64,000 bases of DNA from Mixophyes australis (Eukaryota > Chordata > Amphibia > Anura > Limnodynastidae), in contig JAVHZZ010000010.1 in the NCBI GenBank assembly GCA_036250195.1, positions 105,332,278 through 105,396,277 on the forward strand, read 5' to 3'. Made by a program: the position numbers and the translations under genes. Of the stretch, positions 37,328 through 48,231 are shown piece after piece (position 1 is the stretch's first letter; each line of letters starts with the position of its first letter). The notes below the pieces were generated by a model. The model was not told the DNA's origin. It saw only the letters and a program-made list of their open reading frames with translations, and did no database searches.

Positions 37328-37439
37328 TATGTTACAACAAGATTACAGGAAAGTTATTACCTAGCAGAGCGTAAGAGGAAGCAGCACGTGAAAAGGGTTA
37401 TCTCATTATTGACAACTTTTCCTCCTTGGCTTCAGGGAG

Positions 37440-38060
37440 ATCCCGGGGAAAGTGGGTGTGCGGGGATGGGGCTGGACGCGATATTTGCGCCATTAAGCCT
37501 TGCCCCCCACCATTTATCTATTGCGTGGACGAGAACCGGGATGTTGCCCTGCTCTCCCGGGAGGTTTCCCAGAAATGCGGGAGTCTCCCGGACATTCCGG
37601 GAGAGTAGGCAACTATGCGTTAAAGAAAAGCATCTGATGAATCTCTACAGACTGAAGTGTCTTTTACATTTCTGTCTCCATTACTGAAGTCATGTTGTCT
37701 TACCTGTCAGTCTTTGATTAAATCTTGGTCTCCATGAAAATGGCCGCCTCCATAGGCATCAATACACAGACATAGGACACAATTTCTGAACTGTGAGAGT
37801 GGCAAATATGAACTAGTACTGTGAACTAATTAAACAAGATGGATGTGTAAATTTTGCTTCATCTAAAAGGTTCAACACCACAAATGCCTGACATCAGTAT
37901 CACAGGAAATACTGTGTGCCGTTGGGTCATCTGCTCCTTCCACTATATAACTCTCAGTCTGTTGCTTCCTGCTGCCTCCATTCCCCTCCTCACATCATGT
38001 CACTGCCCCTGTCACATGCATCAATACATGGACATAGGTCACAATTTCTGAACTGTGTCA
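37440..38060 (+). repeat. Composite interspersed repeat, copy 2
   Basis: The MITE fragment (to 37618) and the following 400 bp match 11640-12200 with only scattered changes, including the same junction after AGTAGGCAACTATG. It has a single 149-bp unit start at 37915. At 38018 it switches to a second copy of its own internal GCATCAATACACAGACATAG segment (first copy at 37757). Confidence 0.88.
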
Positions 38061-38277
38061 TCATGCCACAGATGGCGAAGCCAACCACGTCTTGTACTGG
38101 CTCAGCATCAGGGAGAATGCCAGACTCTTCGGGGACTTTTCTTGTCGTCTCTCTACGCTATAGAAGCGCAAGACTTAACAGACCCGGGCTTCACTTAAAA
38201 AAGTAGCGCAATAACCTTATGTATTTACAATCTACTTTATTTGAATGTACCTCTGATGTCTTTATTTAATTTATACC

Positions 38278-38445
38278 CTCAGTGATGTCACTAAATCCTA
38301 GTGAATTGATAGGCTGCACATTGGCTCCGCCCACAGTGATGGCTGCCTCCACTTTGTATAAATGATGGGTACAGCATAGTCGCCTACTCTCCCAGAACGT
38401 CCAGAGGACTCCCGAAATTTTGGGACAACCTACCGAATCCTTCCA
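38278..38445. repeat. MITE fragments
   Basis: ATCCTAGTGAATTGATAGGC (near 38296) is half of the palindromic element at 48144-48231. CGCCTACTCTCCCAGAACGT (near 38381) is an end of the CCTACTCTCCC hAT-like MITE. Confidence 0.5.
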
Positions 38446-38507
38446 GCTTCGCTGGTGAATCACAAATTAATGCAAAACACTACAGGTTAATGTGAGACCT
38501 CCCTCAA

Positions 38508-38524
38508 CCCCCCCCCCCCCCCCC
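38508..38524. repeat. C homopolymer (17 C)
   Basis: Uninterrupted C-run on the plus strand. Confidence 0.9.
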
Positions 38525-40014
38525 AAAGTAGTGTTAAACATTAAACCTCATATTAATTGTAAAGCCCCAAATTAAAATTAACCATAATGCACTAATTTCT
38601 GGTTGGTTTAAGAAAAAAATATTGAGAATGTCGAACAGGCTCAACCATGGCTGAGTCATATGGCACATGAGCTGGTTCGTACATATGTGCACCGGCTTGA
38701 ACACGCTTTAGCTTAAATTGATTAAAACAGCAAAACTCAAACAAACCTCAGCCGTGAACGGTGAATCTCGAATGGCGAACTGTGAAACGCCAAGCTGTAA
38801 ATTTTGAACTGCAAATTAGGCTTTTAAACTGATGAAGTTTAATTGCATTTCAAAACAGTCCAACATTTTTTTTGAGCATCTCAAATGTTGACTGGAGGCC
38901 AAACTATGACACACATACACACATTGTTACATATCTCCTTATATGGTGTTTTGAAAACGTTTTAATTTTTTGGGTTTAGCCCATTTTAAATTCTATTTTG
39001 ACTTGGGAATGTCTATTCTCTATAGGAATTCTTTTACAAATGTTAGCACAACTTTTACATTCCTAATGATTGAGCCCTGTGGAATTTTAAAATCTCACTA
39101 GGTGATAAAAAAAAAAAACAAAACAAAAAAAAAAGAGCCCTTGAAACTCTTCCCTTAAAGTCACTGAAAGATTTCATTTTGTAAAGATTTAATGAAAAGT
39201 ATAAAATGTTGCCACAGTCCCCTCTTGGGCCGAGCATTAGAAAGTGCTCAGAAATCTGATTGTAAATATTTAGGATGACTTTCACATCCAACAGTCCAAT
39301 CGTAATTTGAGATCCTGCCTGAATTTTATTACATAATTGACATATAAATTGCAACATTTTTTACCAAAAGTTGGACAGTTTTACAAAGCAGAGCGATGTG
39401 CTCTGGGCAACGGAGTTAAATGGAGCTGAATAATGTTCCCAAATGTTTTACATTATGTCTTCCTTAAATGTCAAGGAGCAATAAATATCCATCAAATTCG
39501 CAGGTCGCTGTGATAACGTAACTGCGCGCAGGTGGCGTATATCCTCATCACAACACATCCATTTCCCCGGCAAGCTGTTTGTGTCCATTATATCTGCAGA
39601 CAGTTATGCGAGAACAGCCTACAGATAGAACCACCTCACCTGCTCCAGGAAGACTAGACCTGGAAAACTCAAATGAACCCTTCTAGCACACACAGACGTA
39701 TTCCTTGAAACAGATAACACAATATCAAATGTTTAGGCTGCATTCCAAACTATGCACTTTTTGTGCCTTTTGTACGCAAAAAAAATTGGGATAAAAAGGG
39801 CATTGAAAATCTAAAAAATGTAACCTTGCTGCATTATTTAAATAACTCCCCACATTGTGTTAGTTTATTGCTACAGACTGGTTCTCAAACTGGTTTCACT
39901 AAGTAAGCTACCTGGATAAAGTCTGACAGGTTCAACCATGTGTGGTAAAATTGATACATTTTGAGGGCCGTTCATTTGGTGAACATTGAACACACAAGTG
40001 TTAAAAGGTGTTTG
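38525..40014. other. Intronic, nothing recognised
   Basis: No coding sequence or recognised repeat. Positions 38700-38890 contain several GAACGGTGAA/GAATGGCGAA-like short repeats of unknown nature. A-runs are at 39106-39133. Confidence 0.45.
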
Positions 40015-40346
40015 ATTCAGCACGGTGGCTCAGTGGTTAGCACTTCTGCCTCACAGCACTGGGGTCATGAGTTTAATTCCTGACCATGGCCTTATCTGTG
40101 TGGAGTTTGTATGTTCTCCCTGTGTTTGCGTGGGTTTCTTCCAGGTGCTCCGGTTTCCTCCCACACTCCAAAAACATACTCGTAGGGTGATTGGCTGCTA
40201 TTAAATTGCCCTTAGTCTCTCTCTCTCTGTGTATGTTAGGGGATTTAGACTGTAAGCTCCAAAGGGGCAGCGACTGATGTGTGCGAGTTCTCTGTACAGC
40301 GCTGCAGAATTAGTGACGCTATATAAATAAATAGATGATGATGATT
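40015..40346 (+). mobile_element. SINE copy 4
   Basis: The head is slightly truncated at TTCAGCACGGTGGCTCAG. A box, B-box region, body, L2-type tail (GACTGTAAGCTCCAAAGGGG) and (GAT)n end are present. Antisense to NELL1. Confidence 0.93.
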
Positions 40347-40659
40347 TAAAGAAAAGTTCTAATACTTTAGAAATATTACTCAAAAGAGGGTTCAAAGACC
40401 AAATGTTAACAGCCAAAATTGCAAATGTGAACTTTGAATGTGATCTGGGAACTGAAAACACCGCTTGCCCATTTGGGGACTATTGATGGTATGGCCATCA
40501 TCCCAGTATCTCTACCTAACACCAGACCACGGCTCCGGACAGCAGAAGGAGTCGGTGGATTGGCTTGAATGTGGCTCCTGTCCAATCAGATGCATCAGAA
40601 AGGATATACTTACTCGGTCAGTTTGAAGCTCCCGACTAGCCTAACAGTGACCTGCTCTG

Positions 40660-40748
40660 CAATACGTCATAGCCTAACTTAGGTAGATGAGGGCCCAGGT
40701 CGAGTGGATGGGAGACCCACTGATAGACTACATAAGAGTTAAGGCTTA
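40660..40748 (+). pseudogene. Possible 5S rRNA-derived fragment
   Basis: GGGCCCAGGTCGAGTGGATG, continuing GGAGACCCACTG and ending TAAGGCTT, resembles the 3' half of vertebrate 5S rRNA: GGGCCTGGT, then GGATGGGAGACC (C box of the internal promoter), then the closing TAGGCTT. The 5' half and A box are not convincing. It could be a lone 5S pseudogene, a 5S-headed SINE remnant or chance. Confidence 0.35.
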
Positions 40749-41165
40749 ATAGCACCACTACACCCTAATGCAACTACAATTATTTTACTCCATCTCACTT
40801 TTGATCTCCTCTCTCAGAACCATTACTTCTGCAAAATCACAGAATAGTCATTTTTGTTCTGCCTTTTGGATGCAATTCTCGCCATCTATCCTTATTCTAG
40901 GATCTTTACAGGTTAATAATTATTAGGCAGGAGCACTTACAGTACAATAAGCACATTATAACAATCTCAGTGACTCATGATGGAGAATGTATTGTACAGG
41001 GGACCTCGTTGCTTAGATGCACTCATCCAAGGACACGGTGTTCCTGGAAATGATAACACAATGCTGAACAAGGCGAGATCTATATTCATAGCTTGCCCTT
41101 CTCAATGGATTGATTTGTGTACACTTACCTCCACACATATATAGTATACATAACAGTCACTATGA
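40749..41165. other. Intronic, nothing recognised
   Basis: No feature recognised. Confidence 0.45.
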
Positions 41166-41173
41166 CATTTAGG

Positions 41174-41566
41174 CAGGGCCGGATTAACCCGAGGTCTAAC
41201 TGGGCTATAGCCCAGGGGCCTCGGGCATCCAGGGGGCCCTTCAACGTCCTCAGCAGCATTATTGATCGGTCGGGGGCGGGGGCGCCCCCGGCCCGATCGA
41301 TGCTGCTGAGTACTGTCAGTGCAGTCCTCCGTCCCGGCGCGCTGTAGTCTGCTTACTGAGGATATCTCGCGAGAGTTCATGAACTCTCGCGAGATCTCCT
41401 CAGTAAGGAGCTTACAGCGCGCCGGGACGGAGGACTGCACTGACAGGTAAGTGCTTGGGGGGGTCCTCGCGGGGGGTGGGGGGCGGCGGACGGCTCACAT
41501 TGGGGGCCTCGCGGGGAATGGAGGGCCCCTTAGCCCAGGGGCCTCCATTCCCTTAATCCGGCCCTG
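41174..41566. mobile_element. hAT-type foldback MITE
   Basis: The 393-bp element starts CAGGGCCGGATTAA and ends TTAATCCGGCCCTG, with a perfect 8-bp target duplication CATTTAGG at 41166-41173 and 41567-41574. The middle is a long near-perfect palindrome, about 41316-41445, centred on GTTCATGAAC and including CTCGCGAGA arms and GGCGCGC/GCGCGCC arms. It is very GC- and CpG-rich compared with its surroundings, which suggests recent insertion. Open frames at 41102-41440 are part of it. Confidence 0.93.
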
Positions 41567-41574
41567 CATTTAGG

Positions 41575-42445
41575 TTACTCTGTTCTTATGGTGATCCGCT
41601 AGAAGGTATCGGCATGTATGCAATGACTCATTTCAGTTTCATGATTATTTACCTTTAAATAAGAGCACTTAACATGCTAACCTCACATGGCCCAACAGTA
41701 TCTGCTTTGAAAGCATTGGTTACGTTCCATTTAGATATATATATTTTTTAAACAGACTGATACATTTTGATAACGCACATTACATATTGCATTGCCATTT
41801 GTAGGCATTGTTTAATTCTACTAAGTCAATTGGTTGTCATTCTATAACCTTGCAGTATAAGCAGTGTGGCTTTATTTTAATCAGATTAACTACTACATTT
41901 AATCAATTCTGCTTCTAAGCTCATGTGTCAAACATTTGGCCGTCCAAAAGGCCCGTTGTATAATTCTGTATTTCTGGGAGCTCGGTGCTTAGAAACCTCT
42001 ATCATTTACTTTTTTTTTATTTTCCCCCCAAATAAATTGAGAACCATTATGTGCTAGGGACCGAAGAGTAGGAACCTGTTGTGGGAATATTTCTGCCATA
42101 AAAAAGTGACTATTTAAAGCAGAGTTTAATTAACCTTTACTGAAAGAAGAAAGAAGAAAGGAGTCACTCACATGATTCTCTAAATGTAAAACATTGTTGA
42201 TCAAAAATCAACTGATAACAGAGATTTGTTCTGTATAATCTCAGGCCCCTCGCCCAAAAAAAAAAAGAAAAGCCATGTCCTATTCTGAGCATGGCCAATT
42301 GGGTGGAATTATCTTTAAATTGCAACCATTGGTCTCGTACCACAACTGAGGTACCCATTTGTGGGCGAGACCAATATTCATGAGAGTGGAGCCTAAAAAA
42401 ATCACTAGGGGTCAGTGTCAGAATGCTATGCCCATAGAAATCAAA
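41575..42445. other. Intronic, nothing recognised
   Basis: No feature recognised. The open frame at 42164-42463 has no known domain. Confidence 0.45.
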
Positions 42446-42580
42446 GCTGCCCATAGCAACCATTCAGATGCTCGCTATCATTGTCTAGAATGTACTAGAT
42501 AACAGAGAGCTAGAATCTGATTGGTTGCTACAGGCAACATCTCCACTTTTCCTTTTTAGAAGTTTTGATACATTTACCCC
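42446..42580. repeat. Common frog palindromic repeat (CCCATAGCAACC type)
   Basis: CTGCCCATAGCAACCATTCA and TCTGATTGGTTGCTACAGGC are inverted, with AGAATGTACTAGATAA between. It ends TTGATACATTTACCCC. This matches a repeat seen very widely in frog genomes (recalled, not searched). Confidence 0.65.
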
Positions 42581-43047
42581 TTAACATCCGCACTGATCAA
42601 AGACACAGTTGGATTAAAAATGACCATAAACCTCACTATACATATTAAGAAACAAATTTAATATTCATCCATTATACTTTGAAATCTACTCTAAATCCTC
42701 TTGCCCAAGTGTATTAATAGAGACAGAAGGCTTCATACCCTTATTATTTTGCAATATAGATCAGAAATATCTCGGACATGTATTTTTACTATACAGTAAC
42801 CCTTCACCTTACTTTATAGATTTTAAGTCCGTGAGAGGTTAAGCGAGAGGCGGAGGTCCACATGTAAACCCTCGGGTCGCTTGCTGTATTAAGCAGTCAA
42901 GCCCCAGACCCTGATTATAAACTACTCTGCCAATGTTCTGCAAGCAATACTGGGGCGCAATATTACATTGTTAACACTATAAATACACATTTATTGCAAT
43001 TCTTCCTCTTTCACTAGTGGGAGGGAGATGCAGCAAATTGGAGAAGA

Positions 43048-43078
<31 letters not shown>

Positions 43079-43420
43079 TTTGTCTGAACTAGCGGCCTCT
43101 ACACAGCTGCCAGATTTATATCTTGTATCTGCAGTTATACATTACATGCAGATACCTAATTGGGTCATAAATGACATCACTCAGCCAGATTTAAGAACAT
43201 TAAAAAAGTCACCTCATCCTAACAATTTTCTGATTTCCAGAGATTACCATAAATAATTTACTCAAGAAATGTTCCCACACTCCCAGCTATATTCTAAATG
43301 CACAGCAAATCATTAGCACAGATTCAGTAGGCCTTCTAGTAGGTTAAATAGAAACATGATAAATGCCCCTATAGGTTTAATGTGAGTTATTAAAAGCATA
43401 ATTACACTTGTACCTTTCCA
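42581..43420. other. Intronic, nothing recognised
   Basis: A short (TA)n lies at 43058-43078. Nothing else recognised. Confidence 0.45.
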
Positions 43421-43563
43421 TAGATTGTAAGCTTGCGAGCAGGGTTCTCTTACCTCTCTGTCTGTCTGTATTACACAGTATTGTTTTGTTAATGTTTGTT
43501 TCCAATTGTAATGCGCTATGGAATTTGCTGGTGCTATATAAATAAATGTTGTTGATGATGATG
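43421..43563 (+). mobile_element. L2-type LINE 3' end
   Basis: AGATTGTAAGCTTGCGAGCA, then TGCGCTATGGAATTTGCTGG, then TGCTATATAAATAAATG with a (GAT)n tail. This is the same kind of 3' end that the SINEs carry, from a different subfamily and without the SINE head. Confidence 0.7.
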
Positions 43564-44039
43564 TCCTTCTGGTTTTCAACACACTCAAGAGAGTTAACAT
43601 TTGCATTACTTTGTTTACTCATCTGCATAGAACTTTACACCTATCATTTTTACCTTAAATACATTTATTCTTGAAAATCAAGGCATTGAAATAGAGGTTG
43701 CAGTGGTGGAAATCATGACGGAGTCCAGGGACTCCGAGAGCCCCCCTCCCACTGTGACCACAATATGCTATATGATTCGGGGATTGCTGCTTTCCATCTC
43801 TATGCAACCGCAGAAGTACCAGCGAGGCCTCTGAAGCTTTCTACCAGGGGTGTAAAGAGATCACTGAGCCATAGGGCAAAATCGAGGCGGTGATAAATGT
43901 TCATCTGATCCGCAGGCCGCCAATCTCTGCTGTTCACAAGGGCCGGAGCATGTGCAGTGAAGCAGGATTAGGGATTTTAGTTCTGGAATGGAGGCCCAAA
44001 CGGCTCTCGCATTTGCCCACAACAAAGTCAGAGCGGAAG

Positions 44040-44210
44040 CCAATTAACCTACCAGCTTGTTTTTGAACTATGGGAAAAAACTGGAGCACCCAGAAGAAAA
44101 AAAAAGGAACCCACGCAAATATGGGGAGAACAAACAAATTCCAGACAGACACAACAAACCCATGGCCACAGCGCCATGATGCAGCAATGTTAACTACGGT
44201 GCCGATCAAT
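44040..44210 (-). mobile_element. Diverged SINE fragment in sense orientation
   Basis: The reverse complement contains GTTCTCCCCATATTTGCGTG and CTGGGTGCTCCAGTTTTTTC, then AAACAAGCTGGTAGGTTAATTG, aligning with the body of the SINE. The head is poorly kept and the L2 tail is lost. It is the only clear copy in the same orientation as NELL1. Confidence 0.75.
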
Positions 44211-46164
44211 TGGATGCTAACGCGGGGTGGGGCCATCATCATCTGTCCAGATTTTTCAGACATCACTATTGAAATTTTGATAGTTGATGAGTGCTTCCGG
44301 CCCACACATGCTAGAATTTATATAATAATAAAAAGAAGAAGAAGAAAGTAGGTTTAAAAATCCCAAATCGGACAGAAATCTGTGGGTACCTTTAATGAGA
44401 TATTAATACCTGGGAATTAACTTAGATGGCCTAGAGGGTATTTGCTCACTATCATCCTGGCCGTTCCTACTTTCACTACCACCGAGTGTAATTGAAGTAC
44501 CTAATAGTTAAACACATTTAATGAAGACTAGCAGGATAAAATGTCTCAGGCGTGCGCTGTATATTCCGGGACCAATTTTCATTGCCTCCAATTCTTTTGG
44601 CCTGACACTTTGGAGAACCAGGGACTGCTGAGTTTAATTTATAGTTTAAGAATAGATGATTGTTGTGGAGATCCGGTACTTATTACATTTACAAAATTTG
44701 CTCAGGGAATTCTCACAGAGAGAATGCCTGAAAATAATACAGATTTCTATTCCTTCAGATGCAAAAAGGTCGGGATGCAAAGCTTAGCGGAAACATATCG
44801 AACTGTTTAAGCATTTAAATAGTACACAGAAGAGCTGAATACATTCAAATAAAAACACAGTTTTTGTATTCAGCTTGAGATTTTCTTTCTTGATAAAACT
44901 ATATAAATTATATCTTTTTTAGTTGAAATACAATACGCTCAATAAATAATACTTAAAACGAAACAGAATGGATTTAAAGTTTTGTGTGTGTAACATATAG
45001 TAACACGTGCAATATGTCTTGTCAGGCAAAGTAGGCTTTTGCCTAAGGACATACAGTAAATGCACAGGGTTACTGGCTAGTGAGAAAATTGCAACATTCA
45101 GTAAAGTCTGATATGGTTTTCATACATTAATATAATCAGTCATCTATCACAACACTAAAAGTTTAATTTTATGTTTTAAAATTCAGAATGTGTTGTATAA
45201 ACTTGTACTATTGTAGCAATAACATGTCTGTAAAGTATATTTTTTTCTTATTTTATACAGGCAAGATTGACATAAAAGATATTATTATTATATTATTTCA
45301 TGCAAACAAAATGTATTTTCACTCCTTATATTGTAATATGGTTTGTCTGGCCTGTAGATGAATTATTATTATTATCTTTTATTTATAAAGCACTAACATA
45401 TTAAGCAATACTGTACATTAAGGGGATTATACCAAGATATATTATTTAATAGAAGCCCTCAATAGAAATGGGCTTTTAAGAAATGTGTCATAAAACCAAT
45501 TCGCATACACACATGAAATGGCTTCTTATAGTGACCTAACAATGAAGTGGCTGAAAAATGATACTTAAGAATACTTGCTTGATGTTCGAACTTTGTTATA
45601 TATTGGGGGTCAATCTGCTACTGAAGATCTGCCCATGTTGCAGCCTGCCCTCAGTGCAGTCATGTTTAAGTTTCTGTTTTTACTCCCGCTAATTTTATGG
45701 AATGTTTTCACAAAAATATTATTCCATGCTTTTTTGTCAGCTTTTTATATACATTAAACTTTGTGACTGTCATATTAAATTCCCTTTAATAACATTCTGT
45801 TTTTGTGTTGTTAAATAATTCATGTGCCAGGTTAGCTTGGTTGTTTTTAATGCTACATTTAAGGCAGATAACAGAATTACAGTAACTCAGTTCGGAGTTT
45901 GTTTTGAGATAAGTCAGGGAGTAACTAAGGTCTCAGCTTTGCAACCAAAAGTTGACAGTGGCACAAATTGGGAGATAACACTGAGAAATAGAATTTTGAG
46001 AGAGTTTAATAATTGTTTTGTCAGGTAAAGTTGTTTTGTTTTGATTAACCCTTTAACACCCTTTTCTAGTGATTATTTATATCACAAAAATGTTATTTAT
46101 TGTCATTATCCAGGGCAACACAATAAACAACTCTGATATATAAAAAGTGAAGTGTCTGAAATCC
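44211..46164. other. Intronic, AT-rich
   Basis: At 45361-45395 an ATTATTATTAT run followed by TTTATTTATAAAGCAC looks like a minus-strand L2-type tail. Nothing else recognised. Confidence 0.45.
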
Positions 46165-46397
46165 GAGAGAGAGAGAGAGAGAGAGAAAAGGTTAGATAGA
46201 GAAAAAGAGAGAGAGGGTAGAGGAGGAGAGGAAGAGGATGACCAAGACAGAGGAAGAAGAGGGGGAGAGAGAAAGTGTTGGAGAGAGGGGAGGAAGAGAA
46301 GAGGAGGGAAGGAAGAAGGGAGGAGCAAAAGAGGATGGGGGGCAATAGAGGAGGATGGGGGCAACAGAGAGTAGAGAAGTGAGAGGGAGGGAGGGGT
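46165..46397 (+). repeat. Purine-rich tract with (GA)n
   Basis: About 230 bases of nearly pure A and G on the plus strand, starting with (GA)n. On the NELL1 transcript it is a polypyrimidine stretch. The three overlapping open frames here are low-complexity. Confidence 0.9.
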
Positions 46398-47315
46398 GTA
46401 GTGACCCTGATTTGTGTATTGGGAGCAGAGATGTTAGAGTATTATACAGTGTAAACTGACTGATGAAAAAGGATAAAAATGAGAGAAAAAGACAGAACTA
46501 AGCTTATACATAGAATTAAAGAGAGCAGAACACACATTTGATGAGTATTAAATAATTCAGGTAGCGATTTAAGGCATAAACTGTTGATGGTAGAAACTCC
46601 TCACTGAAAAGGGAAAGGGAAAATATCATAAGAAGTGCTTAGGAGTGTACCGATATCTTATTACTCAGGAAATACTGTGTTTAATTGAAATGTTAAACAG
46701 CTTTGAGAAAACTACATTTGGGGAAACATTTAGAGATAAAGCAAAAGGAAGAAAAAAGTAGAAGTAACTGAATGTTGTGACATCAGAAAGCCGACTTCCC
46801 ATTCCATTCAGTGACAGAAGCAGAGACTATAATATGTGTGTTTGTGTGATAGATTATATATATATTTATTATGTATGAAACCTACCTCAGTAACGCATTA
46901 CAACCATTAGTTATAGGGGACCAGTTATAAATTTCTATCTACAGTGATTTAACCTGGAGCGCTCATAGGATTTAGTTTCGCTGGAGTTCTAAATTATCTA
47001 CAATAGTACATTCCTCTCTCTTTTAGAATAGCGTTGTGTTTTATTACTTAGGTAATTCTGATCACATCCTTGTCCCCTTCAAGTGTAGTGTCCATCACAT
47101 CAAGGAACGATAAAAAAGAGAGAGAGGATCACGGATAAATGAAAAGAAGAACAAGACGAGATGGTAGTGAGCTTTGGCTCACCAATGACTCTTATCTTTA
47201 CCCAGATTTTTGGCTGCCCACATCCACCTCGCTCCCTTCCCATGGTCATTGAGTCACTGCATCCAGTTATTGGAGGCAGAGAGGGAAGAATGTCATATGT
47301 TTGTATACTATATAA
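46398..47315. other. Intronic, nothing recognised
   Basis: No feature recognised. Confidence 0.45.
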
Positions 47316-47319
47316 TCTC

Positions 47320-47405
47320 CACATGTGCCAATGTTTCGGCCAATGACCTTTTTCCCTCCAAACTCTGAAGAAGGTCACTAGTCGGCTGAAACGTTGGCAC
47401 ACACC
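47320..47405. mobile_element. Penelope-like remnant, closely spaced inverted pair
   Basis: GTGCCAATGTTTCGGCCAAT (about 47325) is the inverted partner of GGCTGAAACGTTGGCAC (about 47386-47402). The right arm reads CTGAAGAAGGTCACTAGTCG then GCTGAAACG, the same layout as the motif at 1510-1750 but with different bases. Family assignment is inferred. Confidence 0.45.
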
Positions 47406-48143
47406 ACAATGGTTATGTCTGTACACTTCTTAAGAACATTAAAAATGGGAATATTTATGTCACAACCTAGCCATGGCGTATATACATCTAGGTCATAGTA
47501 ATCTTGTCACCTTAGAAGTGGTGGCAGCCATATTGAAGACTGAACCAATATTTATGGGAATACTGCCTATCAATTCACTAGAGACGTTCGGTAACAACAA
47601 ACAACAGGCTTTTAGTAATTATGCTGCTAAAAATATAGTGTTCTCGCAAACTAGGACGCAGCAAGGAATCAACAGCTTATATTATTCAAGTCACAAAGGA
47701 GTCTGACAAATACTAAACCCGATATGGATTAGAACAAACAATGATACATATTATCGAACGTTACAAAAAGACTTTCAGTCTGAATTTGACATTCATCAAT
47801 TTATGGCAATTATGAAGCAGACGGCTTAAAATGTACGTTCCAAAAAGCTTTTCTCCTCCATCTTTAAAGATTTGTTCTTTGTGGTTTAATGGCACCTGAA
47901 TGGCGGAAAGCATTGGTTTTCTCTTTCTCCTCGTCAATGAATACTCAGCGTGCCACCGTATTCAAACACTCGCTTATGTCTATAATTCAATCAGATTTCA
48001 TTACAGAACATAGTAATGTGAATTCCGGAACCCTGACAGTGCATAGTACTGAAAGCTGTGATTTCTTTCAGGGAACATCTCACACAAAGCTGCAAACAAA
48101 TTCAACATTCGAATTTTAAAAACTGTACCTGTTCCCAAGAAGG
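47406..48143. other. Intronic, nothing recognised
   Basis: No feature recognised. Confidence 0.45.
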
Positions 48144-48231
48144 CAACTTATCGATTCACTAGGAACCAATGACATCACTGAAGCACATTACGCCTCTGTG
48201 ATGTCACTGAATCCTAGTAAATTGATAAGCT
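48144..48231. repeat. Short palindromic MITE
   Basis: CAACTTATCGATTCACTAGG and CCTAGTAAATTGATAAGCTG form imperfect inverted arms, with GACATCACTG and GTGATGTCACTG inside. A half copy lies at 38278-38322. Confidence 0.6.

Noticed and set aside
46077..46374. Arg/Glu-rich and Ser/Pro-rich open frames
   Set aside because: Low-complexity translation of the purine-rich tract.
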